A stretch of 64,000 nt of DNA from Desulfocapsa sp. (GTDB taxonomy: Bacteria > Desulfobacterota > Desulfobulbia > Desulfobulbales > Desulfocapsaceae): the NCBI GenBank assembly GCA_013792135.1, contig VMSP01000170.1:1-64000 (forward strand), in the 5' to 3' direction. Shown in pieces: positions 17,954 to 26,681 of the stretch (positions are counted from its first letter, which is position 1; every line of letters begins with the position of its first letter). Both the position numbers and the translations under genes were made by a program. The notes below the pieces were generated by a model. The model saw nothing but the letters and a program-made list of their open reading frames with translations, did no database searches and was not told the DNA's origin.

Positions 17954-18709
17954 TTACGACGGATGGTGAGAAGAGATCTGTTCTTTTTTCAGTCCTCGAA
18001 TCCTGTTGTACACAGCCATTCCCGGGCCTGAAGCGATATAGATCAGACAAATTAGAAAAAGCATGACCTCGGGTTCAGCCGCAATGAGGACAAAAAGGAG
18101 AAGCATCCCGACCAGGATCTGAAAGGTCTTAAATCTCCCTGCACTTGGTTTCTTAAAACTGAGGTATCGATGGGTGGAGACCATCAGGTAGGAGAGCAGA
18201 TAGACAAGCAGCAGAAGGGAAATGTGCTTTACCTCCCCGGTGATGCCAAGATAATGGCAAAAAAGAACACTGGTGACGACCATGGCAGCGGCGGCAGGAC
18301 AAGGCAGGCCGACGAAATCCTTACTGTCAGACTTTGTGTCTTGGGAGTTGAAACGGGCCAGACGTAAAGAGGTCATGGCCACATAGAGAAATGCGGCCAG
18401 CCAGCCATAGCGGCCATAGGGATTCAGGGCCCAGAGATAAGCCAGGAGTCCGGGAGCGACACCGAAGGAGACCATATCACAGAGGGAGTCAAGTTCCACT
18501 CCGAATTGACTGGTGGTTCTGGTCATCCGCGCGACCCGGCCGTCAAGGCCATCAAAAATTGCTGCCACCAGGATGGCGATGGCCGCGGTCTTAAAATCTT
18601 TATTGACCGAGGCGATCATAGAGTAAAATCCACAAAAAAGACTGGCGAGGGTAAACATACACGGAAGTGGATAAAACTTTGAACTCATTTCTGGTGGAGT
18701 TTCTGACAT
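17954..18709 (-). CDS. pssA: CDP-diacylglycerol-serine O-phosphatidyltransferase
   Basis: Makes phosphatidylserine from CDP-diacylglycerol and serine at the inner membrane. The CDP-alcohol transferase signature is intact near residues 55-80 (DGLDGRVAR, then GVELDSLCDMVSFG). About seven hydrophobic helices are visible. I start at MSETPP because a strong AGGAGG precedes that ATG. The open frame extends 35 codons upstream, but that part overlaps psd and has no ribosome site. It follows psd in one transcript, so both steps to phosphatidylethanolamine are encoded together. Confidence 0.93.
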   Translation of the reverse strand: MSETPPEMSSKFYPLPCMFTLASLFCGFYSMIASVNKDFKTAAIAILVAAIFDGLDGRVARMTRTTSQFGVELDSLCDMVSFGVAPGLLAYLWALNPYGRYGWLAAFLYVAMTSLRLARFNSQDTKSDSKDFVGLPCPAAAAMVVTSVLFCHYLGITGEVKHISLLLLVYLLSYLMVSTHRYLSFKKPSAGRFKTFQILVGMLLLFVLIAAEPEVMLFLICLIYIASGPGMAVYNRIRGLKKEQISSHHPS

Positions 18710-18797
18710 GATAGATTTCCTCCTGTGAGGATGGCTGCTAGGATATACCGGAAAAAGATGTCTCGGAGATGGATAGCTGCGCCTATCTCCCCTTTTT

Positions 18798-19442
18798 TTA
18801 GGGAAGATAGCCAATTACTGACTCGCCGGCCCTTACTTTCTGACCGACTGTAATCTCGAGTTGGGTCTGGGTGGGGATATAGAGATCAACACGGGAACCA
18901 AAACGGATAAGGCCGAAGCGCTGTCCCCGACGAACCTGATCATCAGCTTCCAGCCAGCAGACAATTCTTCTGGCAATAAGCCCTGCTACCTGGACAAAGG
19001 CAAGTCGGTGCCCACTTGTGCTTTGCACAATGGTGGCGCAATGTTCATTGTGCATGGCGCCACGATTGGAGTCTGCCGAATAGAATTCTCCGGGAGTATA
19101 AATGATCTTCTCAACAGTGCCGCTCACGGGGGCACGATTGACATGGACGTTAAAGACGTTCATGAAGATTGAAACCTTGTACACCTGGCCCAGAAGATAT
19201 TGGCCATCAATGATCTTTTCAATCAGAATGACCTTTCCATCGGCAGGCGAGATCAACGCATCTTCGCTGATTGGGCCGATGCGTTCCGGGTCCCGGAAGA
19301 AACAAAGCACAAAAGTAGTAATCGCCAACGCCGCGAGAGCGAAAATATCATAGCCTAAAACAGCAATGATCAAGGTGACAAAGGCGCTGAAGGCAATGAA
19401 AGGATATCCTTCCTTGGCTATAGGGATCTGCGGAGATTTCAT
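18798..19442 (-). CDS. psd: Phosphatidylserine decarboxylase (short form)
   Basis: Converts phosphatidylserine to phosphatidylethanolamine. It is the short 214-residue bacterial type with two N-terminal membrane helices. The self-cleavage site is Gly182-Ser183 in RFGSRVDL, which would generate the pyruvoyl cofactor. The motifs ALISPADGKV near residue 62 and FNVHVNRAPVSG near residue 97 fit the family. Its ATG overlaps the ilvH stop (ATGA), coupling lipid and branched-chain amino acid genes in one transcript. Confidence 0.95.
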   Translation of the reverse strand: MKSPQIPIAKEGYPFIAFSAFVTLIIAVLGYDIFALAALAITTFVLCFFRDPERIGPISEDALISPADGKVILIEKIIDGQYLLGQVYKVSIFMNVFNVHVNRAPVSGTVEKIIYTPGEFYSADSNRGAMHNEHCATIVQSTSGHRLAFVQVAGLIARRIVCWLEADDQVRRGQRFGLIRFGSRVDLYIPTQTQLEITVGQKVRAGESVIGYLP

Positions 19443-19921
19443 TTTTTGCTGGCTCTGGCCATGGCAATGGTGCCGGTACGCACGATTTCCTGAATGCCGA
19501 TTGGTTTCAGAATATCAATGATAGCCTGAACCTTTGATGCGGATCCGGTTACCTCAACCGCATAGGATTTTGGACTGACATCCACTACCTTGCCCCGGAA
19601 GATGTCAATGACCCGTAGAACTTCAGCCCTGGTTTGGGCCTCTGCCTTGACTCGGATCAGGACCATTTCTCGCTCAACATACTCACTGTCACTGATGTCG
19701 GTAACCTTGATGACATCGATGAGCTTGTGCAGTTGTTTGGTGATCTGCTCAATTATGGACTCGTCGCCACGGGTGACCAAGGTCAGGCAGGAGATACTGG
19801 GTTCAAGGGTCTCCGCAACACTGAGGCTTTCGATATTAAAGCCGCGGCCGCTGAAGAGACCGGTAACCCGTGAAAGAACTCCCGGCTTATTTTGAAGAAG
19901 TACGGAAATTGTGTGTTTCAT
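19439..19921 (-). CDS. ilvH: Acetolactate synthase small (regulatory) subunit
   Basis: The regulatory subunit that gives valine feedback control to acetolactate synthase. The N-terminal ACT domain (residues 1-75) has NKPGVLSRVTGLFSGRGFNI at the start. The C-terminal ALS_ss_C domain carries the usual IRTG-like end (IVRTGTIAMAR). At 160 residues it is normal length. It follows ilvB by 100 bp and overlaps psd downstream. ilvC, often next in related gene orders, is absent here. Confidence 0.95.
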   Translation of the reverse strand: MKHTISVLLQNKPGVLSRVTGLFSGRGFNIESLSVAETLEPSISCLTLVTRGDESIIEQITKQLHKLIDVIKVTDISDSEYVEREMVLIRVKAEAQTRAEVLRVIDIFRGKVVDVSPKSYAVEVTGSASKVQAIIDILKPIGIQEIVRTGTIAMARASKK

Positions 19922-20021
19922 CTGTTTGTCCTGTGCAAAATATAGTTAGGAGGGAGCGGATAAATAACTGACCCTTCCCTGATTCTTTCAAGGTACCTTC
20001 CATGAGGCACTAGACCGGTAG

Positions 20022-21722
20022 CTAGACCAGAAGCATCTCGGTGGTGGCCTTTCCTGCCGGCACCATTGGGAATACGCATTCCTCTCTGGCAATAACAAAA
20101 TCCATGATGACGGTATTGTCCGTGGCCAGGGCTTCTTTAATTACTGCTTCCACCTCACTTTTCTTGGTGGCCCGTAATCCGACTGCACCGTAGGCCTGAG
20201 CCAGCAGCACAAAATCAGGGGTAACCTCCATGACGGTTCCGGCGTAGCGTTTATTGTAGAAAAGTTCCTGCCACTGACGTACCATTCCCAGGTAGTTATT
20301 GTTGAGGATGGCAACCTTGACCGGACACTTATACTGTTTGGCCGTTGCCAGTTCCTGGATGTTCATCTGGATGGAGCCGTCTCCGGCCACATCAATAACT
20401 GTTTTTTCGGGGAATGCCATCTTGGCACCGATGGCAGCAGGAAGGCCATAGCCCATGGTGCCAAGGCCGCCTGATGTTGCCCACTGTCGTGGTTTGTTGA
20501 ATTTGTAAAACTGGGCTGCCCACATCTGATTCTGGCCGACCTCGGTGGTGATGATAGCATCACCATGGGTGAGCTCGTCCAACTTCTCAATGACATACTG
20601 GGGCTTAATAATATCCCCCTCATCAAGGTAGCACATTGGATGTTTTTTCGTCCATTCGTTGATGGTTGCCAGCCATGGTTCATGGCTGGCTGACACCTGC
20701 TCCCGGTTAAAATCGCTGGAGTTGTTGAACCAGGCGTTCATGGCCGTGAGGGCATGTTTGCAGTCGGCGACAATGGGGATATCAACCTTGACATTTTTGC
20801 TGATTGAAGTGGGGTCAATGTCAATATGGATGATGGTTGCATGGGGGGCAAAGGCGTCAAGGCGGCCGGTTACCCGGTCATCAAAACGGGCGCCAACGGC
20901 GATCAGAAGGTCACTGTTGGCAACGGCCATGTTGGCGGTATAACTGCCATGCATGCCGAGCATGCCCATGGAGAGCGGGTCGCTTCCTGGGAAACCGCCA
21001 AGGCCCATCAGGGTCATGGTGACTGGAATGTTGAGTTTTCTGGCCAGCTCGGTCAGCTCTTCGCTGGCATTGGAAAGAATGACACCGCCGCCGACATAGA
21101 GTACTGGATTTTTAGCCTTCAAAATCTTTTTACATGCTTTCTCTATCTGCCCTGGATGCGGTTCATAGTTGGGCTGATAGTTCTGCATCCTGATTGGCTT
21201 TTTCTCGGGAAAGTCAACCATCTTGGCCACAACATCCTTAGGCAGATCGACCAGTACCGGGCCTGGACGACCGGTGCGGGCGATGTGGAAGGCCTCGCGC
21301 AAGGTTGCCACAAGATCTTTGGCGTCTTTTACCAGGTAGTTATGTTTGGTGCAGGGGCGGGTGATTCCGACGATATCGACTTCCTGAAAGGCATCATTGC
21401 CGATCAGGGGTGTGGGCACCTGTCCGGTGAGGATGACTAGAGGGATGGAATCCATATAGGCCGTGGCAATGGCGGTGACACCATTGGTAGCGCCCGGGCC
21501 GGAGGTGAGCAGGGCGACACCGACTTCACCGGTAACTCTGGCCAGGCCGTCAGCTGCATGGACGGCGCCTTGTTCATGCCGGACAAGAACATTCGTAATG
21601 TCAGAATCCATCAGGGCGTCAAAGAGATCAATGACCGCGCCACCGGGGAAACCAAAAATAGTTTTTATTCCTTCTTCCTGAAGGCATCGTATGATGGCCT
21701 GTGAGCCGCTAATTTTTTCCAT
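20022..21722 (-). CDS. ilvB: Acetolactate synthase large (catalytic) subunit
   Basis: The TPP- and FAD-dependent enzyme that makes acetolactate or acetohydroxybutyrate for valine, leucine and isoleucine. The N-terminal PYR domain holds the catalytic Glu in LVRHEQGAVH (near residue 48). The FAD middle domain follows, and the C-terminal PP domain has the TPP/Mg motif GDGSIQMNIQELAT near residue 440. I choose the ATG of MEKISG because AAGGAAGAGG lies just before it; an ATG six codons upstream lacks a ribosome site. It heads the ilvB-ilvH-psd-pssA run and is divergent from the leuA control region. Confidence 0.95.
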   Translation of the reverse strand: MEKISGSQAIIRCLQEEGIKTIFGFPGGAVIDLFDALMDSDITNVLVRHEQGAVHAADGLARVTGEVGVALLTSGPGATNGVTAIATAYMDSIPLVILTGQVPTPLIGNDAFQEVDIVGITRPCTKHNYLVKDAKDLVATLREAFHIARTGRPGPVLVDLPKDVVAKMVDFPEKKPIRMQNYQPNYEPHPGQIEKACKKILKAKNPVLYVGGGVILSNASEELTELARKLNIPVTMTLMGLGGFPGSDPLSMGMLGMHGSYTANMAVANSDLLIAVGARFDDRVTGRLDAFAPHATIIHIDIDPTSISKNVKVDIPIVADCKHALTAMNAWFNNSSDFNREQVSASHEPWLATINEWTKKHPMCYLDEGDIIKPQYVIEKLDELTHGDAIITTEVGQNQMWAAQFYKFNKPRQWATSGGLGTMGYGLPAAIGAKMAFPEKTVIDVAGDGSIQMNIQELATAKQYKCPVKVAILNNNYLGMVRQWQELFYNKRYAGTVMEVTPDFVLLAQAYGAVGLRATKKSEVEAVIKEALATDNTVIMDFVIAREECVFPMVPAGKATTEMLLV

Positions 21723-21957
21723 GAAGCCTCTTCCTTTCATTTATTGAGGTTTTTCAGAAAAGTTGACAATCCTAAAAAAAGTCTCTGAGCTTGCCTGTCC
21801 TGATTTAAATAAAATACAACAAGTTGGTACCAAGTCTGGTCTCAACCGTAAATATTCTTTATGGTTCTTTTAAGATAAACGAAAAGCTGAATTCTTCAAG
21901 GTGTCTATATGCTAAAAAATATACTAAAAGAAGGAATATATATCGATAAGAGGACTT

Positions 21958-22107
21958 ATGTCAAGAATGAAGGTTATTTATGAGAGAAATTCCTGGAATG
22001 TTTTTTGTCTCTTCAATGACTTGAATGAGGTGACTGCCTGCCTGACTGGCTGGTGGGGTGCTGTGGCAGGAAAAGATATGAAAAAGCCGCTTGACAAGGG
22101 AAGGTAG
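21958..22107 (+). CDS. Possible small protein, 49 residues
   Basis: An open frame starting at an ATG preceded by AGAGGA at suitable spacing and ending at TAG. The product would have Trp-Trp near residue 32 and a basic tail (KKPLDKGR). I do not recognise it. It lies in the divergent ilvB/leuA control region, and its end overlaps the predicted promoter of the leuA leader, which weakens the case. It may be chance. Confidence 0.25.
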   Translation: MSRMKVIYERNSWNVFCLFNDLNEVTACLTGWWGAVAGKDMKKPLDKGR

Positions 22108-22120
22108 TCGAGTTTATTCT
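22091..22120 (+). promoter_or_regulatory. Predicted promoter of leuA leader transcript
   Basis: A perfect TTGACA (22091-22096) is followed after 18 bp by TATTCT (22115-22120). Transcription would start near 22127, about 40 bp before the leader-peptide ATG. Confidence 0.5.
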
Positions 22121-22166
22121 ATTTTATTATTATCAATAAATATTTCCTATGCGGAGCCTCTAATCA

Positions 22167-22250
22167 ATGCAAGCTTATTTTTCTCTTTTGCTGCTGCTAC
22201 CATGCGCTTATCATCCTTTTCGGACCGTGGCGAAGATAGCGAAATTTTGA
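22167..22250 (+). CDS. Leucine leader peptide (attenuator) upstream of leuA
   Basis: A 27-codon frame beginning MQAYFS and then five consecutive leucine codons (CTT TTG CTG CTG CTA, positions 7-11), ending at TGA. A GGAG lies about 11 bp before the ATG. An intrinsic terminator begins 26 bp after the stop, and leuA follows. This is the classic layout of transcription attenuation by ribosome stalling: when charged tRNA-Leu is scarce, the ribosome stalls on the Leu run and the terminator should not form. The assignment rests on sequence layout; the alternative antiterminator pairing was not computed. Confidence 0.8.
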   Translation: MQAYFSLLLLLPCAYHPFRTVAKIAKF

Positions 22251-22276
22251 TTGTTCGCAGATAACAGTAAAATCCA

Positions 22277-22309
22277 AAGGCCGCGGTTCAAAACCCCGGC
22301 CTTTTTTTT
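22277..22309 (+). terminator. Attenuator terminator before leuA
   Basis: AAGGCCG (22277-22283) pairs with CGGCCTT (22297-22303), and GG/CC extends the stem past one C-C mismatch. The loop is TTCAAAA and eight Ts follow. It sits between the leucine leader peptide and leuA. Confidence 0.85.
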
Positions 22310-22362
22310 GTTTGCGGGTTTTGCAGGTCTTAAGACCATTTTAACAAAGGAGTTTGAAGGTC

Positions 22363-24051
22363 ATGAATCCTGATGCAGTGAAAAAGTATCGCCCTTATCC
22401 CCGGTTTGATTTGCCAACCCGTACCTGGCCTGAAAAAACCATCACCAAGGCCCCTGCTTGGTGCAGTGTTGATCTGCGTGACGGCAATCAGGCCTTGGTT
22501 CAGCCCATGAATCTTGAGGAGAAACTGGAGCTTTTTCAACTGCTGGTGGATATCGGATTCAAGGAGGTTGAGATCGGTTTTCCCTCGGCATCGCAGGTGG
22601 AATTTGATTTTTCCCGGACCCTTATTGAGCGCGCCCTGATCCCCGAAGATGTGACCATTCAGATTCTGACCCCTGCCCGGGAGCATCTCATCAAGAGGAG
22701 CTTTGAGGCCTTGAAAGGGGCGAAACAGGCGGTGGTTCATCTCTACAATTCCACCTCCACCCTTCAGCGGCGTATCGTCTTTCAGAAGAACAGGGCGGAG
22801 ATTGTCGCCCTTGCCATTGAAGGGGCGCAGATTATTCGGCAGGAAGCGGCACTCTCTCCTGAGACATCTTTCCGGTATGAATATTCTCCTGAAAGTTTCA
22901 CTGGTACGGAGCTGGACTTTGCACTTGAAATCTGCGAGGCGGTCATGGGGGTATGGGAGCCGACCCCGGAGAATCCGGTGATCATTAACCTGCCCGCCAC
23001 CGTTGAGATGGCGACGCCCAATGTCTATGCCGATCAGATCGAATGGTTCTGTGAGAATATGAAGCACCGGGATTGTGCTCTTATCAGTCTTCATGCTCAC
23101 AATGATCGTGGATGCGCGGTTGCAGCGACTGAACTGGCGTTGATGGCCGGCGGTGATCGGGTGGAGGGAACCCTGTTTGGTAACGGGGAGCGCACCGGCA
23201 ATGTCGATCTTATTACTCTGGCGTTGAATATGTTTACCCAGGGTATTGATCCGGGGCTGAATCTCCATGATATCAATCAGGTGATAAGCGTCTCGGAGCG
23301 GGTGACTCGGATCCCGGTACATGTCCGTCATCCCTATGCCGGCGAGCTGGTCTATACTGCCTTTTCCGGTTCCCATCAGGATGCTATTAACAAGGGAATG
23401 AATGCCTGTGATGCCTCGGCTGACGGTATCTGGGCTGTTCCTTATCTCCCAATTGATCCCAAGGATGTCGGCCGGAGCTATGAATCCATTATCCGGATTA
23501 ATAGTCAGTCGGGCAAGGGTGGGGTTGCCTGGATCATGGACCGGGAATTTGGTTTCAAGATGCCCAAAGAGATGCATCCTGAATTTGGGGGGGTAATCCA
23601 GAAACTCACTGACCGCGATGGTCGGGAATTGCAGTTGGCCGAGGTCTGGGCTGCCTTTAAAGAGGAATATCTGACTGTTGTCCGCCCCTATGGTCTGACG
23701 AGCTTTAATGTCCTGAAGCGGCATGTGGATGCCGATGAAGAGAGCTCCTCAGCCGATGTCGAGGCTGTTATCAGTGTCAATGGTGAATCTCAAACCGTGT
23801 CGGCTATCGGCAACGGTCCGTTGGACGCCTTCTGTGAGGCCCTCAAACAGGGACTAGGTTGTGAATTTACCCTTTGCGGCTATCATGAACATGCCTTGAC
23901 CAAGGGATCGAGCTCCAAGGCCGTTGCTTATATTGAAACGGAATATCCTGACGGCAGGAAAGTCTGGGGGGCAGGGGTAGATACGGATATCATTATCGCC
24001 TCGATCAAGGCGACCCTTTGCAGTTTGAACCGGGCTGCTCATCTCTCCTGA
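22363..24051 (+). CDS. leuA: 2-isopropylmalate synthase (LeuA type 2)
   Basis: Condenses acetyl-CoA with 2-oxoisovalerate in the first committed step of leucine synthesis. The 562-residue protein fits the longer type 2 form. The catalytic/metal motif VDLRDGNQALVQPM is near residue 35, and SLHAHNDRGCAVAATELAL near residue 244 holds the metal-binding His residues. GNGERTGNVD follows, then the C-terminal allosteric LeuA_dimer domain (from about residue 430). I use the ATG at 22363 with AAGGAG upstream; a TTG three codons earlier is in frame. Expression is probably set by the leader peptide and attenuator just upstream. Confidence 0.96.
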   Translation: MNPDAVKKYRPYPRFDLPTRTWPEKTITKAPAWCSVDLRDGNQALVQPMNLEEKLELFQLLVDIGFKEVEIGFPSASQVEFDFSRTLIERALIPEDVTIQILTPAREHLIKRSFEALKGAKQAVVHLYNSTSTLQRRIVFQKNRAEIVALAIEGAQIIRQEAALSPETSFRYEYSPESFTGTELDFALEICEAVMGVWEPTPENPVIINLPATVEMATPNVYADQIEWFCENMKHRDCALISLHAHNDRGCAVAATELALMAGGDRVEGTLFGNGERTGNVDLITLALNMFTQGIDPGLNLHDINQVISVSERVTRIPVHVRHPYAGELVYTAFSGSHQDAINKGMNACDASADGIWAVPYLPIDPKDVGRSYESIIRINSQSGKGGVAWIMDREFGFKMPKEMHPEFGGVIQKLTDRDGRELQLAEVWAAFKEEYLTVVRPYGLTSFNVLKRHVDADEESSSADVEAVISVNGESQTVSAIGNGPLDAFCEALKQGLGCEFTLCGYHEHALTKGSSSKAVAYIETEYPDGRKVWGAGVDTDIIIASIKATLCSLNRAAHLS

Positions 24052-24102
24052 TGAGCTGTCTAATATGTCAAAATTTTTAGAGGATATTTAAAAGGAATAA
24101 AC

Positions 24103-24420
24103 ATGAAGATGATCCATCTGGCCGAGTCCCGGGTCTTTGAAGAGAAAGGATTAAAGCGGTTTTTGCTCCATGATTCACCTTACTTCAGGATCTTGAATTT
24201 TAACCTGCAGGCGGGGCAGATCTTTCCGGTGCACCGTCATCCGGCGGACGGTCAGGTAAGTATTCAGGTTATTGAAGGCAGCGGTCAGTTTTTGGGAGAA
24301 AATGAGACAGCTCTACCCGCCGTGGCCGGAGATATTCTGGTCAGCGATATTAACGAGCCGCATGGGGTCAAGGCCGACACCGATATGCGAATCCTGGTCA
24401 CCATTGCCCCTCCTTTTTGA
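24103..24420 (+). CDS. Small cupin-domain protein
   Basis: A 105-residue single-domain cupin. Metal-binding cupin motif 1 shows as PVHRHPADGQVSIQVIEGSG near residue 43 (His-x-His, then Gly), and motif 2 as GDILVSDINEPHGV near residue 75. AAGGAA precedes the ATG. It is 51 bp after leuA on the same strand and may be co-transcribed. Substrate unknown; such proteins range from sugar isomerases to sensors. Confidence 0.75.
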   Translation: MKMIHLAESRVFEEKGLKRFLLHDSPYFRILNFNLQAGQIFPVHRHPADGQVSIQVIEGSGQFLGENETALPAVAGDILVSDINEPHGVKADTDMRILVTIAPPF

Positions 24421-24468
24421 AAGGAAAAGGTAATCCATGGCCGGTTCGTTGGTTGAAACAGGATTTCT

Positions 24469-24726
24469 TTATAACTGCAGACCTGCTTCTTTTAAAAAAT
24501 TGTGAATTTCCGTGCGGCTGAGAAAGACGCCGCTCAGGATTTTATCGCCACTTTTCAGGGTGGGAATAAAGCGAATACCATCCTTCCATGCCCGCAGGGG
24601 GTTGGTGACAATATCCACTTCTTCAACGTGTATTTCAGGCTTGTTGTCGATTAACTCATACAGAGTTTTACGGGCCATATGGCACCGTGGGCAAAGGGCT
24701 GAACGGTAGAGAGTAATATCGATCAT
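24469..24726 (-). CDS. Glutaredoxin-like thioredoxin-fold protein
   Basis: An 85-residue thioredoxin-fold protein with the redox motif CPRC (LYRSALCPRCHMARK, near residues 6-20) and the cis-Pro region RFIPTL. I start at MIDITLY because it begins directly with the first beta strand and GGAG lies upstream. The frame stays open for 36 codons before this, with no fold-like content. It resembles glutaredoxin-family proteins, but the active site is unlike classic CPYC, so the role (thiol transfer or disulfide reduction) is uncertain. Confidence 0.7.
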   Translation of the reverse strand: MIDITLYRSALCPRCHMARKTLYELIDNKPEIHVEEVDIVTNPLRAWKDGIRFIPTLKSGDKILSGVFLSRTEIHNFLKEAGLQL

Positions 24727-24868
24727 GAGGAACGTGCTCCTGGCTGCATGTTGAAGGTACCCGAAAAGAGGATGAATACCATTTGACATCGTTTGAACAG
24801 CAGGATACACCACAAGAAAGGAATTATTCAACATCCGTTTGTTTCATGATCTTTCATCTCAGGTAACT

Positions 24869-25825
24869 ATGCCTCTTCCTTCATTGCTCACACTCATCAA
24901 CGATTCCCGTTTTCTGGATCACGATACGGGTGGTGATCACCCCGAGATCCCGGCCCGGATTCAGTCTATTCTTGCGACCCTTGAGCAGAGTGATTGTTTT
25001 GCTCTTCTGGAACAGTTTGGGAGCCGTCCGGCAGAAAGACAATGGCTGATGGCGGCTCATGACGAGGGGTGGCTCTTTCGTTTTGAAGAGGCGGTCCTTT
25101 CGGGCAAGACCTTTATTGATCATCCTGATAACCAGATCGGTTATGATTCCTATGATGTGGCAACTCTAGCGGCTGGCGCCGGGCTTACCGCCATTGATCT
25201 GCTCGAACAGCAGCAGGCGCAACAGTGTTTTGCTCTGGTGCGTCCCCCAGGGCATCATGCCGAACGGATCAGACCTTTTGGCTTCTGTTTTTTTAATAAC
25301 TGTGTGGTGGCGGCGCGCTACTGGCAGCAGCACTATGGTCGCAAGCGTGTAGTTGTTTTTGATTTTGATGCCCATCATGGCAACGGGATTCAGTCGGCCT
25401 TTGAACGGGAGGAGGATTCCTTGTATATCAGCATTCATGAACATCCCAGTTTTAGCTACCCTGGAACAGGCTATGCGGATGAAAAAGGGTTTGCTGCTGG
25501 TCGCGGTTCCATTCTTAACCTGCCGCTCTCTCCTGGTGCGGGCGATGCCCAAATTCTGGCGTTGCTTCCGGCGGTGGAAGAAAAGATTGCTCAGTGGCAG
25601 CCGGATGCCATGATTGTAGCGGCCGGATTTGACGGCCATCGAGCCGATGAGATGTCGGGCCTGCTGTACTCGACAGGGATGTTTGAAAAGATAGGAGAGA
25701 GTGTCCGCAGCTGGAGCAATCTTTACTGCCATGGAAGATTGCTTTCCATCCTTGAGGGTGGCTATGAGATGACGGTGCTGGGAGAGTCGGTTGAGGCGTA
25801 TGTGCAGGGACTATTGGCCCGGTGA
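24869..25825 (+). CDS. Histone deacetylase-family (AcuC-like) deacetylase
   Basis: A zinc-dependent deacetylase of the arginase/HDAC superfamily, 318 residues. The N terminus shows FLDHDTGGDHPEIPARI. The active site shows RPPGHHAERIRPFGFCFFNN near residue 125 (the His-His pair) and the zinc ligands in DFDAHHGNG near residue 166. AAGFDGHRADE near residue 252 supplies a further Asp. Bacterial relatives remove acetyl groups from proteins (AcuC on acetyl-CoA synthetase), polyamines or acetoin-pathway targets. The genes after it (AcuB-like, ADP-forming acyl-CoA synthetase, CoA hydrolase-GNAT) favour the AcuC-like role, by inference. Confidence 0.85.
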   Translation: MPLPSLLTLINDSRFLDHDTGGDHPEIPARIQSILATLEQSDCFALLEQFGSRPAERQWLMAAHDEGWLFRFEEAVLSGKTFIDHPDNQIGYDSYDVATLAAGAGLTAIDLLEQQQAQQCFALVRPPGHHAERIRPFGFCFFNNCVVAARYWQQHYGRKRVVVFDFDAHHGNGIQSAFEREEDSLYISIHEHPSFSYPGTGYADEKGFAAGRGSILNLPLSPGAGDAQILALLPAVEEKIAQWQPDAMIVAAGFDGHRADEMSGLLYSTGMFEKIGESVRSWSNLYCHGRLLSILEGGYEMTVLGESVEAYVQGLLAR

Positions 25826-25891
25826 TTTTTCATTGAATCAGATAAAATCCCGATAAAATTATTGAACTCTAACTTTTTCTGAATTGATGCC

Positions 25892-26527
25892 ATGTATATT
25901 TCCAGATATATGATCCGAGAACCGTTGACGGCAACGCCTGACATGTCGCTTCCTGAGGCCAGACGTTTATTGAATGAAAATCATTTCCGTCATCTGCCGG
26001 TAGTGGATGAGCAGGGACAATTGGTGGGGATGATTACCGACCGTGACCTGCGTTCGGCTTATCCTTCATCAATGCTTTCTGAAAGTGAACGTCTGCAGGT
26101 TTATGAACGGGTGGAGAAAACGATGGTGGTGGATATCATGAGCACCGAGTGTCTTTCCCTGACCCCCGAATCGACCCTTGATGATGCCCTGCTCCTTTTT
26201 GATCGCGAGGGTGTGGGAGCATTGCCGGTCCTTGAAGATGGCCAGTTGGTTGGCATTTTTTCCAGCAGGGATCTGCTTACCGCCTATAAGGAGCTTTTCG
26301 GGGTTGGCGAGATAGGATCGGTACTGCTTGGTATTGATGACGACGGCCAGAGCGGCCTTATGACCCGGATAGTCACCTTGCTTGAACTTCATAATATCCC
26401 TTTTACCCGTCTGTTGCGCATTCACGATACTGAGCATGGTAACCGGATCTATCTCCGTTTAAACACCTGCAAGATTGCTTCAGTAATAGTTTTGCTGCGG
26501 GAGGCTGGAATTCATCCGGCCTTGTGA
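25892..26527 (+). CDS. CBS-CBS-ACT protein, AcuB-like
   Basis: A 211-residue cytoplasmic protein with two CBS domains (about residues 1-60 and 75-135; HFRHLPVVDEQGQLVGMITD and GVGALPVLEDGQLVGIFSSR) and a C-terminal ACT-like part. This matches AcuB of the Bacillus acuABC operon, thought to bind adenine nucleotides. It starts 66 bp after the HDAC-family gene and precedes the ADP-forming acyl-CoA synthetase, so it may sense energy charge for that set. The architecture is clear; the function is inferred. Confidence 0.8.
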   Translation: MYISRYMIREPLTATPDMSLPEARRLLNENHFRHLPVVDEQGQLVGMITDRDLRSAYPSSMLSESERLQVYERVEKTMVVDIMSTECLSLTPESTLDDALLLFDREGVGALPVLEDGQLVGIFSSRDLLTAYKELFGVGEIGSVLLGIDDDGQSGLMTRIVTLLELHNIPFTRLLRIHDTEHGNRIYLRLNTCKIASVIVLLREAGIHPAL

Positions 26528-26681
26528 TGGGGTTTGTCGATAGCTGCAGTCTGAAAACCTTTGTGCCCTCATTTTTGGAGTACAGGAGTTATTTCGCGCA
26601 GAGGCGCTGTGAAAAGACTGTCTTAAATTGACTGATTATGTGTTGAATATATTGTGAATAATAACTTTTTTAGGAGCTGAT

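Noticed and set aside
21741-21800. Branched-chain leader peptide and attenuator before ilvB on the minus strand
   Set aside because: I found only a T-rich stretch after a weak stem and no peptide with a Leu, Val or Ile run, so I do not claim an ilvB attenuator.
22330-23724. Long open frame of 464 codons antisense to leuA
   Set aside because: It runs opposite a clearly conserved enzyme, has no domain I recognise and no ribosome site; GC-rich codon structure explains it. The same holds for long frames antisense to the ADP-forming synthetase (27660-28796) and hcp (39056-40090).
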